Assembly: GCA_012960535.1 (NCBI GenBank)
Contig: DUBB01000014.1
Coordinates: 218,408 to 282,407 of the forward strand
Length of the DNA stretch: 64,000 nt
Reading direction: 5' to 3'
Source: Gammaproteobacteria bacterium
Lineage (GTDB): Bacteria; Pseudomonadota; Gammaproteobacteria; Pseudomonadales; Azotimanducaceae
Every line of letters starts with the position of its first letter. Positions within the stretch are counted from its first letter, which is position 1. The translations under genes and the position numbers were made by a program. This document shows, piece after piece, positions 44,804-54,316 of this stretch. The notes under the pieces are model-generated. The model had not been told where the DNA came from and searched no databases. It was given only the letters and a program-made list of their open reading frames with translations.

Positions 44804-46159
44804 TCAGCGGGTTGTTGGTAAAACTTGTTCTACCTGTTGATTGACATCAATAAAGTGATTGAGTTCATAAATGTCTTCGGGACTGAGTGTTCCGACCATT
44901 TGTTTGAGCCGAAGCGTGTCGTTTATATAGCGGTATTTTGCGCTGGCAAATTGGAACTCAGAAAGAAATAACCGCTGCTGAGCAAGCAGTACGTCAACGA
45001 TGTTGCGTGTTCCGACCTCGTAACCCGTTTGCACGGCATCAAGGGCACTACGACTGGATTCTATTCCTCTGAGGCGGGCGCGGACTCGGGCTACATCGGT
45101 GGTAATAGCGATGAAAAGTTCCCGGGTGTTTTCTGCAGTCTGGCGTTGGGTCAGATCCAGGTTGCTGAGTGCTTCCTGAAGGTCGAAACGAGATTGTTTT
45201 ACAGCTGATCGAGTCGCTCCACCGCTGAAAACAGGAATGTTGAGTGAAAAAGCCATCGCCTGCTGTTCTGTTTCTGAGCCGGCTGAAAAGTTATTGCCGG
45301 TTTCCTGCCTCTGCCAGAGAAGTTGGGCATCCAGGGTCGGCAGGTAATTGCTTTTGGAAATTTGAATCTGCTTTTCGGCAATTTTGACTGCAGCTTGAGT
45401 TGCTATAACTGAGGTATTCTTAATCAATGCGGCTTCAACCCACTGTTGCGCATCCATGGGGTCCGGGTACTTCACAGGGAAGTTTTCATTTAAAGCAGAG
45501 ATGCTGGTGAACTTCCTGCCTGTTAGTCGAACCAGAGGCTCGAAACTTGACGCTTGAATACCCTCTGATTCGATGACGTTCACAGTTGAACTATCAAATG
45601 CGGCCGTTGATTCCAATACATCGGTTATGGCAACAAGACCTACGTCAAAACGTTGTTGGACTTGTTCAAGTTGTCGTTTGACGGCATTTCTTTCCGCCTT
45701 TGCAGATTCCAGGCCATCCTGTGCTTCCAGAATATTAAGATAGGATGCAGCGACGCGAACAATCAATGCCTGCTGTTCAGCAGTAAAAAGCGCTTGTGCC
45801 TGGGCTTTGATGTTCTTGGACTGTCTGAAGCGATACCAGCGGTCGAGTCGAAACAGTGGTTGGCTCAGTGTTGCCTGCCAGGCCGTTGTATCGTAGGGAT
45901 AATCTGGAATATTAGTATTCGGATATGTTCTGGTGGTATCAGAGAAGCTGCTACTCACGTTGATGTTGGGAAGGATGCCCGCCCGTGTCTGATTAACGAC
46001 TTCGCTCCTGGAAAGGAATACCGCTTCAGCAGCGCTCACCTGGGGATCGTTTTCCACTGCTAGATCAAAAATATGAGCCAGGTCAACACTGGCTGCTTGG
46101 GCGCTTATATTGATTGCTAGAATAAATCCCAGCATCATTGTAGATGAAATAATTTTCAT
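44804..46159 (-). CDS. TolC-family outer-membrane efflux channel
   Basis: A 451-residue outer-membrane factor: signal peptide (about 1-22), LAHIFDLAVENDPQVSAAEA, then two repeats of long coiled helices with the FxxxLxQPLFRxxR-like ATLSQPLFRLDRWYRF (about 93-108) and TGYEVGTRNIVDVLLAQQ (about 383-400), typical of TolC. No adaptor or inner-membrane pump gene is adjacent, so its partners are elsewhere. A strong inverted repeat lies 62-98 bases upstream. Confidence 0.88.
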   Translation of the reverse strand: MKIISSTMMLGFILAINISAQAASVDLAHIFDLAVENDPQVSAAEAVFLSRSEVVNQTRAGILPNINVSSSFSDTTRTYPNTNIPDYPYDTTAWQATLSQPLFRLDRWYRFRQSKNIKAQAQALFTAEQQALIVRVAASYLNILEAQDGLESAKAERNAVKRQLEQVQQRFDVGLVAITDVLESTAAFDSSTVNVIESEGIQASSFEPLVRLTGRKFTSISALNENFPVKYPDPMDAQQWVEAALIKNTSVIATQAAVKIAEKQIQISKSNYLPTLDAQLLWQRQETGNNFSAGSETEQQAMAFSLNIPVFSGGATRSAVKQSRFDLQEALSNLDLTQRQTAENTRELFIAITTDVARVRARLRGIESSRSALDAVQTGYEVGTRNIVDVLLAQQRLFLSEFQFASAKYRYINDTLRLKQMVGTLSPEDIYELNHFIDVNQQVEQVLPTTR

Positions 46160-46220
46160 TTTGCCCGGCCCTCTGAACTCTACCGAATTTAAGTGGTGGA
46201 AGGTTGGCTAGGATACGCTT

Positions 46221-46257
46221 CCGTTTACCTTTCTACCAGTAGTTCTGCGGTAAACGG
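46221..46257. promoter_or_regulatory. Perfect 9-bp inverted repeat upstream of the TolC-family gene
   Basis: CCGTTTACC (46221-46229) and GGTAAACGG (46249-46257), spacing 19 bases. There is no T-tract downstream on either strand, so a regulator-binding site, or an mRNA hairpin beyond the amidase stop, fits better than an intrinsic terminator. The 46160-46375 gap contains no gene I can support. Confidence 0.5.
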
Positions 46258-46375
46258 TCGACTTTCCCGGATGAAAAGCAGGTTAAGATGTGTTCTCCAG
46301 GCATTCTGCCTCTTTGGATGAGTTTGTAGGCCTGCGCTAATGAAGTGCCACTGGCAAGATCATTTTGAAACAGCG

Positions 46376-47782
46376 CTATGCGTCTGGGGTCTTCCGGTAT
46401 CGAACCGCAGGTTGACTGAAGGCGCCAAGTTTAGCTTCAAGGAAACCAGCCAGGGCCAGGCAGTGATCTTCTCGAAATGGTGCTGCCAGTATCTGGATGC
46501 CAATCGGCAGGCCGGATTCATCAGTCCCTGCTCGTATGACCACACCAGGCCAGCCAGTCAGGTTGTAGGCCATAGTATAGGAGTAATCCAGCATGTTTTC
46601 TTCTTCGCCGTGGGGGATGGCTGTATGAGCATTGACCGGGCATATCAACAGATCGTAGTCATTAAAATAGCTTAGCATTGAGCTTTGATAACTATGCCAG
46701 ACGTTAATGGTGTGGGCAAATTCAACCGCGGTCATACCGGCTTTGCCCCGTTCCAGGCTTTTTTTAATCTTTTCTGAGGGCGCATGGGTTCTTGATTCAT
46801 CCAGCAGCGTGATTATAAGATCTTGATCATCAGCCGCCATCAGCCTGGACATTATCAAGCTGGCCATCTGCAAACCACTTGGAGTTCCTTGACTAATCTG
46901 CAAACCAGCCTCACCAAGTAGTTCCACCACCTTCGTTATACTAGCGACAATGGCAGTCTCAGGGCTGCTCAAGCCATTATCAGAATGATAACCAATACGT
47001 AGTTGGCTGAGGTCAACTTGTTTCGAATCGTGCCAGGACGCATTAACACAGTGGGGATCTATATAGTCAGGGCCGGCTATGATAGGCAGTAACATCTCCA
47101 GGTCGGCAACGTATCGTGCCAGTGGTCCGGGCTGAGTCAGGGGGGCAATTAGCCCGAAGGAAGGCAAGGCATTACCAGTGCACGGGACCCGGCCACTGGT
47201 GGGTTTTATACCGCAGATGCCACAGAAGTGTGCAGGTAATCGGATACTGCCACCGGTATCAGTGCCGATATCGAAGGGCACAGCACCACTGGCAATCAGT
47301 GCGGCGGCGCCACCCGAACTGCCTCCAGAGGTTCTGGTCGGGTCAAAGGGATTATTCGTTTTACCAAATAAAAGATTATCGGTCTGGAAGGATAAGGTAA
47401 ATTCGGGGGTATTCGTTTTACCAACTAAAATGGCGCCTGCGGCTCGAAGTCTTGCAACGCAGCTAGCGTCCTTGCCTGGCCGAAATTGCTGCCTGCCACT
47501 TGTCCCCCAGGTGGTTACCATGTCAAAGGTGTCCAGGCTATCCTTGATGGTCATGGGAATACCGTGCAACGGGCCATTTGATTTTCCGGCTGCAAGATCG
47601 GCATCGGCTTTTGCGGCGTGCTTAAGAGCCTGCTCTGGTGCTATCGATACCACGGCATTTAACTGCGGATTAACCTGCTCAATGCGCTTCAGACAGGCAG
47701 TGACCAGCGACGTAGAAGTGATTTGCCCTTCCTGGATGGCGGCTGCGATTAGCGCTAGTGGTTGTTCAAGGAAATCAGTCAT
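46376..47782 (-). CDS. Amidase-signature family amidase
   Basis: A 468-residue hydrolase of the Ser-cisSer-Lys amidase family. The triad is visible: Lys80 (MTIKDSLD), Ser155 (TSGGSSGG) and Ser179 (TDTGGSIRLP), with the usual spacing of 75 and 24 residues. The family hydrolyses fatty, aryl or short-chain amides; the substrate cannot be read. It is not part of a gatCAB operon, and the sequence is closer to stand-alone amidases. A nitrile hydratase, which makes amides, is encoded 9 kb away. Confidence 0.88.
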   Translation of the reverse strand: MTDFLEQPLALIAAAIQEGQITSTSLVTACLKRIEQVNPQLNAVVSIAPEQALKHAAKADADLAAGKSNGPLHGIPMTIKDSLDTFDMVTTWGTSGRQQFRPGKDASCVARLRAAGAILVGKTNTPEFTLSFQTDNLLFGKTNNPFDPTRTSGGSSGGAAALIASGAVPFDIGTDTGGSIRLPAHFCGICGIKPTSGRVPCTGNALPSFGLIAPLTQPGPLARYVADLEMLLPIIAGPDYIDPHCVNASWHDSKQVDLSQLRIGYHSDNGLSSPETAIVASITKVVELLGEAGLQISQGTPSGLQMASLIMSRLMAADDQDLIITLLDESRTHAPSEKIKKSLERGKAGMTAVEFAHTINVWHSYQSSMLSYFNDYDLLICPVNAHTAIPHGEEENMLDYSYTMAYNLTGWPGVVIRAGTDESGLPIGIQILAAPFREDHCLALAGFLEAKLGAFSQPAVRYRKTPDA

Positions 47783-47872
47783 GAATAAAGACTAATCTGA
47801 ATCAGCTGGGAATGTAAGAGCAGAAGTAGAAGGTTTTGAGTTGCTACTGCATTGCTTGAAGTGTCTACAAGT

Positions 47873-50800
47873 CTAGCTGCTCTTGGCGACTGTCAGACCC
47901 AGTACGTGTTGGTCAATAGCGTACGTTAATTGCCCCTCCCCTGGATCATCGATAAATACTAATACTGTGCACAGGGTTTCAGATTTAATATAATCCAGAT
48001 GAGCCGAAACAGCTTGTTTAACAATGCTATCGGTCTGAATGGATAGATCAATTCGGTCTATGACATTGAGACCAGAGTCTTTACGGGATTTTTGTATCCT
48101 GCTGACAACCTCGCGAGCCAGGCCTTCCTGGATTAAATCGTCATCAAGGCTGCAATCAAGATCGATGGAGATGTAGCGGTCAGAGACAGCATTAGTGCCA
48201 GGTTTTGCCTGCCGGTAAACCAGTATATCGTCGGCCGCAAAAGTCGTTCCATCAAGTATTACTGAGCCTGTTTCCTGCAAATCTACTATGGTCTTGCTAT
48301 CCAGTTGATCAATGAGTGCCTTAAAGTACTTGAACTCCTTCCCCAATCGCTTGCCCAACACCGGTGAGTTGGGTCTGGCAAAAAGGTTAATATAGTTTTC
48401 TTCGGCATCATGGTAGGCGATTTGTTTTACGTTTAATTCAGCCTGTATGTATGACTCCAGCCGAGAAATTTCATCTAAAAGAGCTGGATCCTTGTGGATG
48501 ATGACCAGTTTTTTCAGAGGGTACTTGGTCTTAATTTTTTCCTGATTTCGCTTCTGTCGACCCAGTAGAATAAGGTGCTGCATTCGTTCTACTGCCTGTT
48601 CGAGCAGAGGTTCTATCAATGCTGAATCTGCCACAGGGTACTTGCACAAATGAACAGATTCCAGCGCATTATCCTGCTTGGGCAGGCCAGCAAAAATGGT
48701 TTCCGACAAGAAAGGTGTAAAAGGTGCCATGCACAAACTTAACTCATAAAGGGCGGTGTGCAGGGTTTGGAAAGCATTTTGCTTATCCTGACTTAAATGC
48801 GCTTCCCAGAAACGAGCCCTGTTTAGTCGAATGTACCAGTTAGTCAGGTCCTCTATAAAATCAAACAGTGCTGGAACGACATTGTAGAGATGGTACCGGC
48901 TCATTTCTTCAGCAATCCTGGTTTTCAGGCTTTGCAGGCGTGACAGTATCCATTGATCCATGATATTAGGACTTTGCAATGGTTCTGTGGGTGGTGTCCA
49001 GTCGTCGATGGTCGCGTATGTTTTCAGAAAACGATAGGCATTGAGCCAGGGTAGTAATGCTCTTCGGGTCATATCCTTGACCCCGGAATCAGAAAACCGC
49101 TGCTCCTCAGCTTTTACTAATCCTGAGTTGATGAGATATAAGCGTAATGCGTCGGCACCGTATTGCTCCATAAGGTCGTCAGGGGGGGTGTAATTCTGTA
49201 GCCGTTTAGACATTTTTTTGCCATCTTCAGCTTCCACGATTCCGTTGACAATGACGTTGTTAAAGGCATTGGTATCAAATAGCGCATTGCCCAGAACAAT
49301 CAGGGTGTAAAACCAGCCTCGGGTCTGGTCTAGGCCTTCGGCGATAAATTCTGCGGGGAAACCTTTTTCAAAAAGTGCCTTGTTCTCAAAAGGATAATGA
49401 AGATGTGCGTAGGGCATGGAGCCGGATTCAAACCAGCAATCCAGCACTTCTTCGATTCGTCGATAAGTTCCCGGATCACCTTCGACCTTAAAGGTCAGGT
49501 GGTCAATATTTTCGCGGTGCAGATCAGTTATTTTCTCTCCTGTGCGAGTTTCCAGCTCAGCAATCGAGCCAATACATTGGTATTTTCCTGATTCATCGTT
49601 TACCCAAACGGGTAAAGGTGTCCCCCAGTAACGATTTCTGGATACAGCCCAGTCCCTAGAGCCTGCCAACCAGTTTCCCATCCTGCCGTTTTGAATATGG
49701 TCTGGGACCCAGTTAATGTTCTGGTTTACTTCAATGAGTTGGTCGCGCATCTGCTCGACGCGGACATACCAGGAGTCAATGGATCGATAAATGAGCGGGG
49801 TGTCTGAGCGAGGACAGAAAGGGTAACTGTGGACGATGACATCCTGTACATACAGGCGACCACTTTGCTTCAGATGACGTATGATCTGTTTATCAGCGTC
49901 CTTGACATGAAGGCCGCTGAAATCAGGGACTTCTTCTGTGAACCGTCCATCCATATCAATGGGGCAGACCATGGCAGAAATACCGGCTGCATTGAGAATT
50001 CTGAAATCGTCTTCGCCGAAGGCGGGTGCCTGATGAACAATGCCCGTGCCACTTTCGATGGATACATAATCATCTGATACTATCTGGAAGGCGCCCTGAT
50101 CTCGTTTGGACTCGAAGTAAGGGAAAAGACTTTCATACTGTTTACCCACAAGAACCCTACCTGAAAAGCTCGATACAACACGGTAGGATTTGTTGGCAGG
50201 CAGTGTTTCAAGACGTTTCGTTGCCACAATAATGTGTTTTTCTGATTCTTCATCGAAGATCTTGGTGTATTCAATATGATCGCCAACACATAGGGCAAGA
50301 TTGGCGGGCAGTGTCCAGGGTGTGGTCGTCCAGGCTGCAATATAGGTGTCTTCATCTTTCAGTTTGAACAGGACAGTAATGGATGGGTCCTGGGTATCCT
50401 GATAATTCGAACCGGCTTCAAAGTTGGATAAAACCGTGCCAAGGGCGGTAGAAAAAGGCACGATTTTTTCACCCCTATAGATCAGACCTTTTTCCCATAG
50501 CTGGTTAAATACCCACCAGACGGATTCCATATACCAGGGTTCCATGGTCTTGTAATCGTTGTCGAAGTCGACCCATCTGCCTATTCTTGTAATCGTTTTC
50601 TGCCATTGCTGGGTATAACGCTGAACAATGTTCCTGCATTCACCGTTATAGGCCCTGATCCCCAATTTCTGAACCGCTTCAGAGGAGGACATTCCTAAGG
50701 TTTTATCAATTTCGTGTTCGATGGGTACGCCGTGGCAGTCCCAGCCAAATCGACGCTGTACATAGCGGCCCTGCATGGTGAAGTATCGGGGGACCACATC

Positions 50801-51010
50801 TTTTAAGATAGAGCCAACCAGGTGACCATGGTGGGGCAGTCCTGTTGCAAAAGGAGGGCCATCGTAGAAAATGTAGGGTTCCTGGTCAGATGTCTGGGCA
50901 AGACTTTTTTCAAATATCTGGTTTTCGTCCCAGAAACTGAGAACATTGTGCTCAGCGTCAACGAAAGAGAAATTATCGTTGTCGGGGTTGATCTTGCTGT
51001 TATTACTCAT
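47873..51010 (-). CDS. ileS: Isoleucyl-tRNA synthetase, type II (eukaryote-like)
   Basis: Charges tRNA-Ile. The 1045-residue protein has FYDGPPFATGLPHHGHL at about 48-64 (HIGH motif as HHGH) and a KMSKRLQNY signature near residue 599, with the CP1 editing domain between. GLPH-x-GH, KMSKR and a long C-terminus without the terminal zinc cysteines of E. coli IleRS mark the type II form found in eukaryotes and some bacteria. ATG at 51010 is preferred to a TTG at 51031 because only the former gives a family-like start. Its usual neighbours in gammaproteobacteria (ribF, lspA) are absent. Confidence 0.94.
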   Translation of the reverse strand: MSNNSKINPDNDNFSFVDAEHNVLSFWDENQIFEKSLAQTSDQEPYIFYDGPPFATGLPHHGHLVGSILKDVVPRYFTMQGRYVQRRFGWDCHGVPIEHEIDKTLGMSSSEAVQKLGIRAYNGECRNIVQRYTQQWQKTITRIGRWVDFDNDYKTMEPWYMESVWWVFNQLWEKGLIYRGEKIVPFSTALGTVLSNFEAGSNYQDTQDPSITVLFKLKDEDTYIAAWTTTPWTLPANLALCVGDHIEYTKIFDEESEKHIIVATKRLETLPANKSYRVVSSFSGRVLVGKQYESLFPYFESKRDQGAFQIVSDDYVSIESGTGIVHQAPAFGEDDFRILNAAGISAMVCPIDMDGRFTEEVPDFSGLHVKDADKQIIRHLKQSGRLYVQDVIVHSYPFCPRSDTPLIYRSIDSWYVRVEQMRDQLIEVNQNINWVPDHIQNGRMGNWLAGSRDWAVSRNRYWGTPLPVWVNDESGKYQCIGSIAELETRTGEKITDLHRENIDHLTFKVEGDPGTYRRIEEVLDCWFESGSMPYAHLHYPFENKALFEKGFPAEFIAEGLDQTRGWFYTLIVLGNALFDTNAFNNVIVNGIVEAEDGKKMSKRLQNYTPPDDLMEQYGADALRLYLINSGLVKAEEQRFSDSGVKDMTRRALLPWLNAYRFLKTYATIDDWTPPTEPLQSPNIMDQWILSRLQSLKTRIAEEMSRYHLYNVVPALFDFIEDLTNWYIRLNRARFWEAHLSQDKQNAFQTLHTALYELSLCMAPFTPFLSETIFAGLPKQDNALESVHLCKYPVADSALIEPLLEQAVERMQHLILLGRQKRNQEKIKTKYPLKKLVIIHKDPALLDEISRLESYIQAELNVKQIAYHDAEENYINLFARPNSPVLGKRLGKEFKYFKALIDQLDSKTIVDLQETGSVILDGTTFAADDILVYRQAKPGTNAVSDRYISIDLDCSLDDDLIQEGLAREVVSRIQKSRKDSGLNVIDRIDLSIQTDSIVKQAVSAHLDYIKSETLCTVLVFIDDPGEGQLTYAIDQHVLGLTVAKSS

Positions 51011-51181
51011 GGGTAAAACCCGGAAATTCAAGACAAAATTTCGCTTAGATAGCGGGTGACTATGAAGCCATTATCGTGTTAAGAGTGCATTTTGATCGCC
51101 GCTTAAAAAGCTGCTTGGCCTGCACACGTAAGTTTAATAGGCGCTAGGATATCGCGTCACACTGACATGTCAAGGAAGACC

Positions 51182-52213
51182 TTACTGTTGATAGTTCTGT
51201 ACCCCGGTAACGCTTCCCCTGGAATTGATTTTTTCGAGTACATTAGCGACTAGTTGTTCAATATTAAATTGCCAGTACCAGGCAGGCGCCTGGGGATGAT
51301 CAATTGTGCTGGCACCGGCTACTTGAAATTTCCAGCCTTCAAGTTCTGATCGTTGTTTGAGCTCTGTTAACCTGGCCCAGGCTGGCTCGGAAAATACCGG
51401 GTGGGCGCAGGCCACTACGATATTGTTAGCCCCCCGTTGTTTGAGTTCTGTTACGGCAGCCACCACAGATCCGGCTGTATCAATGATATCATCGACCAGC
51501 AGCACGTTGCGGCCGTCAACGTCACCGATCAGGGTGGATTTGAATACTGAATTTGGCTGTGAGTAATCCCTTTCTTTGGATAATGCGGCGAGATCGGCGG
51601 ACATGATTTCCGCATATGACCTGGCTTTTTCCAGGAAGCCGACATCAGGAGATACAACGACCTCACCGACAAGCTGCTGTTTAACGAGCCACGGAGCAAA
51701 CTGCCGGGTCAGGAAAATATTTTCCAGGTGAGTCCGGCCGGGATTGAACATGCCGGCAATGGAATCGTTATGGATTTCCACGCTCACAACGCGGTCGACT
51801 CCGGCGCTTTGCAGCATTCTTGCAAACAGGCTTGCACTGATTCCTTCTCGGGTCCTGCCTTTGCGTTTATCCTGGCGTGCACCCGGATAGTAAGGTGTAA
51901 CGGCCGTTATATACTGCGCATCAGATAGGGCTGCCGCTTCTATCGCATGCAGCAGCATGATAAAGCGATCATAGATGCTGCGGTGGTCCTGGTCACCCAC
52001 CATACTCTGAAAGATATAGACATCATGGCCTCTGACGTTTGCTTCGATCTCTAGTTTACCCTCGCCGCAAGCAAACCATACTTCGTTGGTAGGCAGTAGC
52101 GGCACGCTCAGGTATTGGGCCACATTGTCCGCAAATTTCTTCCCAGACGCGCAACTCATTAAAGCGATCGGGGCTCTGGCATCTCTGATACGTTTTTTTG
52201 ACTTCTGTTTCAT
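51182..52213 (-). CDS. prs: Ribose-phosphate pyrophosphokinase (divergent PRPP synthetase)
   Basis: Makes PRPP from ribose-5-phosphate and ATP. In 343 residues: ASGKKFADNVAQYL, TPYYPGARQDKRKGRTREG (the PYYxxARQDR ATP-loop with a Pro insertion), VSVEIHNDSIAGMF, VVSPDVGFLEKAR and the PRPP-binding loop VLLVDDIIDTAGS. It is about 30 residues longer than class I PrsA and quite divergent, so it may be a second isoenzyme. Its start overlaps the purN stop by 4 bases, tying PRPP supply to purine synthesis. Confidence 0.88.
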   Translation of the reverse strand: MKQKSKKRIRDARAPIALMSCASGKKFADNVAQYLSVPLLPTNEVWFACGEGKLEIEANVRGHDVYIFQSMVGDQDHRSIYDRFIMLLHAIEAAALSDAQYITAVTPYYPGARQDKRKGRTREGISASLFARMLQSAGVDRVVSVEIHNDSIAGMFNPGRTHLENIFLTRQFAPWLVKQQLVGEVVVSPDVGFLEKARSYAEIMSADLAALSKERDYSQPNSVFKSTLIGDVDGRNVLLVDDIIDTAGSVVAAVTELKQRGANNIVVACAHPVFSEPAWARLTELKQRSELEGWKFQVAGASTIDHPQAPAWYWQFNIEQLVANVLEKINSRGSVTGVQNYQQ

Positions 52214-52806
52214 GGTGATCCAGTGAGTTCCTTTAAGGCATTGACCAGCAGTTTATGCTCAACCGGTAGCAGCCTGGCAGCGAGGCCTGCTGGGTTATCT
52301 TTTTCAAGAACATCTATACGAGCCTGGTCAATTATCTTACCTTTGTCATATTCATCAGTAACATAATGAATAGTAACACCCGTTTCTGTTTCAGCAGCAT
52401 CCAAGACCGCCTGGTGTACTTTGAGGCCATACATACCCGGTCCACCATGGCGCGGTAATAGCGAAGGATGCACGTTGATCACTGCCTGGGGAAATCGAGC
52501 CAGGGTAATCCTGCCGACTTTTTTAAGATAGCCGGCTGTGATCACCATTGCTGCGCCAGATTGCTGCAGGGCCTGGCAGATAGCAAGGTCCAATAAGTTG
52601 GGGTCGGGATGCGTTTTACCAGACAGGTGTTGAATTGGGATGCTGTTTGACCTGGCAAACTCAAGAGCGGGCGCATGGCTGTTATTGGAAATGACAATAC
52701 TGATGCTGGCGGCCAACTCGCCGCTCTGGCAGGCGCGATAGATATTCTGCAGATGGGATCCCCGGCCAGAGGCTAGAATGGCTAATTTCATTTCGGGCAG
52801 ATCCAT
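52210..52806 (-). CDS. purN: Phosphoribosylglycinamide formyltransferase (GART)
   Basis: Uses 10-formyl-THF to formylate GAR, the third step of purine synthesis. The 198-residue protein has ILASGRGSHLQNI (phosphate loop; usual GSGSNLQ), the catalytic Asn/His/Asp as VINVHPSLLP (about 108-117) and the Asp in TVHYVTDEYDKG-like sequence (about 141-152). In E. coli purN pairs with purM; here it is coupled to prs and preceded by a malonyl-CoA synthetase gene. Confidence 0.94.
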   Translation of the reverse strand: MDLPEMKLAILASGRGSHLQNIYRACQSGELAASISIVISNNSHAPALEFARSNSIPIQHLSGKTHPDPNLLDLAICQALQQSGAAMVITAGYLKKVGRITLARFPQAVINVHPSLLPRHGGPGMYGLKVHQAVLDAAETETGVTIHYVTDEYDKGKIIDQARIDVLEKDNPAGLAARLLPVEHKLLVNALKELTGSP

Positions 52807-52822
52807 TGACCTGTCAGATGCA

Positions 52823-54316
52823 TCATGATTTTGCCTGGTTAAATGTTTCTCTGAGGAGATTTTTCTGTACTTTGCCCATGGTATTTCTGGGTAGCTGGTC
52901 CATAAAATGTACTGCCTTGGGTACTTTGAAATTGGCGATAGATTTTTTCAGGTGGCTGATGATTATTTGCTCAGATAGGTTTCCCGAAGGTTGCATGATA
53001 ACAATGGCCGTGACTGCTTCACCAAAATCCTGATGCGGTATGCCGATAACTGCGCTTTCTATCACGTCTGGCAGGCTGTCTATCCATAGTTCAATTTCTT
53101 TGGGGTAAACATTGAGTCCGCCGGTGATGATTAAATCTTTGCTTCGGCCAACAATTGAGATATAACCCTCCTCGTCCATGCTAGCCAGGTCACCTGTTTT
53201 AAAGAAACCGGTAGTAGTGAATTCTTCGAGTGTTTTTTCCGGTTTGCGCCAATAGCCTTTGAATACGTTGCCACCTCTTACCAGCAGTTGCCCAGTTTTA
53301 CCGGGCGTCACCAGTTCACCTTGTTCATCGATAATTTGACATTCGGTACCCGCTAAAGCCAGGCCGACTGTGCCCGCTTTAGCAGGGCCATGAAGGGGGT
53401 TCGAGGTGTTCATGCCAGTTTCGGTCATGCCGTATCGTTCTATGATTTTATGATTGGTTTGTTTGGAAAATAAATCAAATGTCTGGAGTAGCAATGGTGC
53501 CGAACCAGAGGTGAATAATCTGATGGAACGGCAATGCTGTTCACTAATTTTGGCTTCAAGCAGTCTGGTGTAATAGGTGGGCACAGCCATGAATACGCTT
53601 GCGTTGGGTAAAAGTGCCAATACCTGACTGACATCAAATTTTTTTAGAAGAATAATTGCACCGCCACTCAGAGCTGGCAGGTGAGTTCCCAGAAATAAAC
53701 CGTGGACATGGAAAACAGGCAGGCAATGCAGGATTGTGTCGCTTTCCTGGAATTCCCAGGCAGCCTGGAGCGCTAAGCCGTTTTCGATCAGATTGTGGTG
53801 GGTTATCATGGCCCCCTTTGGGGACCCGGTTGTGCCCGAGGTGTAGACGATAACGGCTATATCGTCAGCAGCAGTCTCGGCAACGCTGTGTTTTTCGGAC
53901 ATAACGGCTCGGTTATCTGCAGCCGTACCCAATCCATCGTTATCAAGGGTGAGTAATGGCTTATCCGTCAATTGTCTATAGATGGCCAGTTTGCCGGGTT
54001 CTATAATGCAGATCTGGGGTTCTGCATCTTGCAGAAAATAAGCGATTTCCTCGCTTTGATAAGCCGGGTTGAGTGGCAGGAAGACCAGTCCAGCTCTGAG
54101 GCAGCCGAAATAGAGAAATAAGTTTTCAGGCGATTTCTCAATCTGTACTGCAACTCTATCACCTGGCAATAGCCCCTTTCCTAGAAATAGATTGGCGTAC
54201 TGCGCACTGGCGTTATCCAGATCTCGGTAGCTTGCCGTGAGTTGCCCATTGGCATCAAAGATAAATGGTCTATCTGGATTGAATCGACTTTGTAAAAGCT
54301 TGTATAGGTTACTCAT
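52823..54316 (-). CDS. Acyl-CoA synthetase, malonyl-CoA synthetase (MatB)-like
   Basis: A 497-residue AMP-forming ligase. AMP-binding motif VYTSGTTGSPKGA (about 158-170), FHVHGLFLG, ERYGMTETGM (about 292-301), FFKTGDLASMDEEGYI and the C-terminal lysine in PRNTMGKVQK. The N-terminus, with VQIEKSPENLFLYFGCLRAGLVFLPLN, is close to malonyl-CoA synthetases, so malonate (or methylmalonate) is the best guess of substrate. ATG at 54316 has GAGAAG upstream; the upstream in-frame extension to 54466 is not family sequence. Confidence 0.82.
   Translation of the reverse strand: MSNLYKLLQSRFNPDRPFIFDANGQLTASYRDLDNASAQYANLFLGKGLLPGDRVAVQIEKSPENLFLYFGCLRAGLVFLPLNPAYQSEEIAYFLQDAEPQICIIEPGKLAIYRQLTDKPLLTLDNDGLGTAADNRAVMSEKHSVAETAADDIAVIVYTSGTTGSPKGAMITHHNLIENGLALQAAWEFQESDTILHCLPVFHVHGLFLGTHLPALSGGAIILLKKFDVSQVLALLPNASVFMAVPTYYTRLLEAKISEQHCRSIRLFTSGSAPLLLQTFDLFSKQTNHKIIERYGMTETGMNTSNPLHGPAKAGTVGLALAGTECQIIDEQGELVTPGKTGQLLVRGGNVFKGYWRKPEKTLEEFTTTGFFKTGDLASMDEEGYISIVGRSKDLIITGGLNVYPKEIELWIDSLPDVIESAVIGIPHQDFGEAVTAIVIMQPSGNLSEQIIISHLKKSIANFKVPKAVHFMDQLPRNTMGKVQKNLLRETFNQAKS

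Noticed and set aside
46340-46675. 111-residue + strand frame antisense to the amidase end
   Set aside because: Shadow of the amidase reading frame with no start signal.
47816-47884. AAGAGCAG / CTGCTCTT inverted pair after the ileS stop
   Set aside because: Loop of more than 50 bases and one arm inside the ileS coding end; likely chance.
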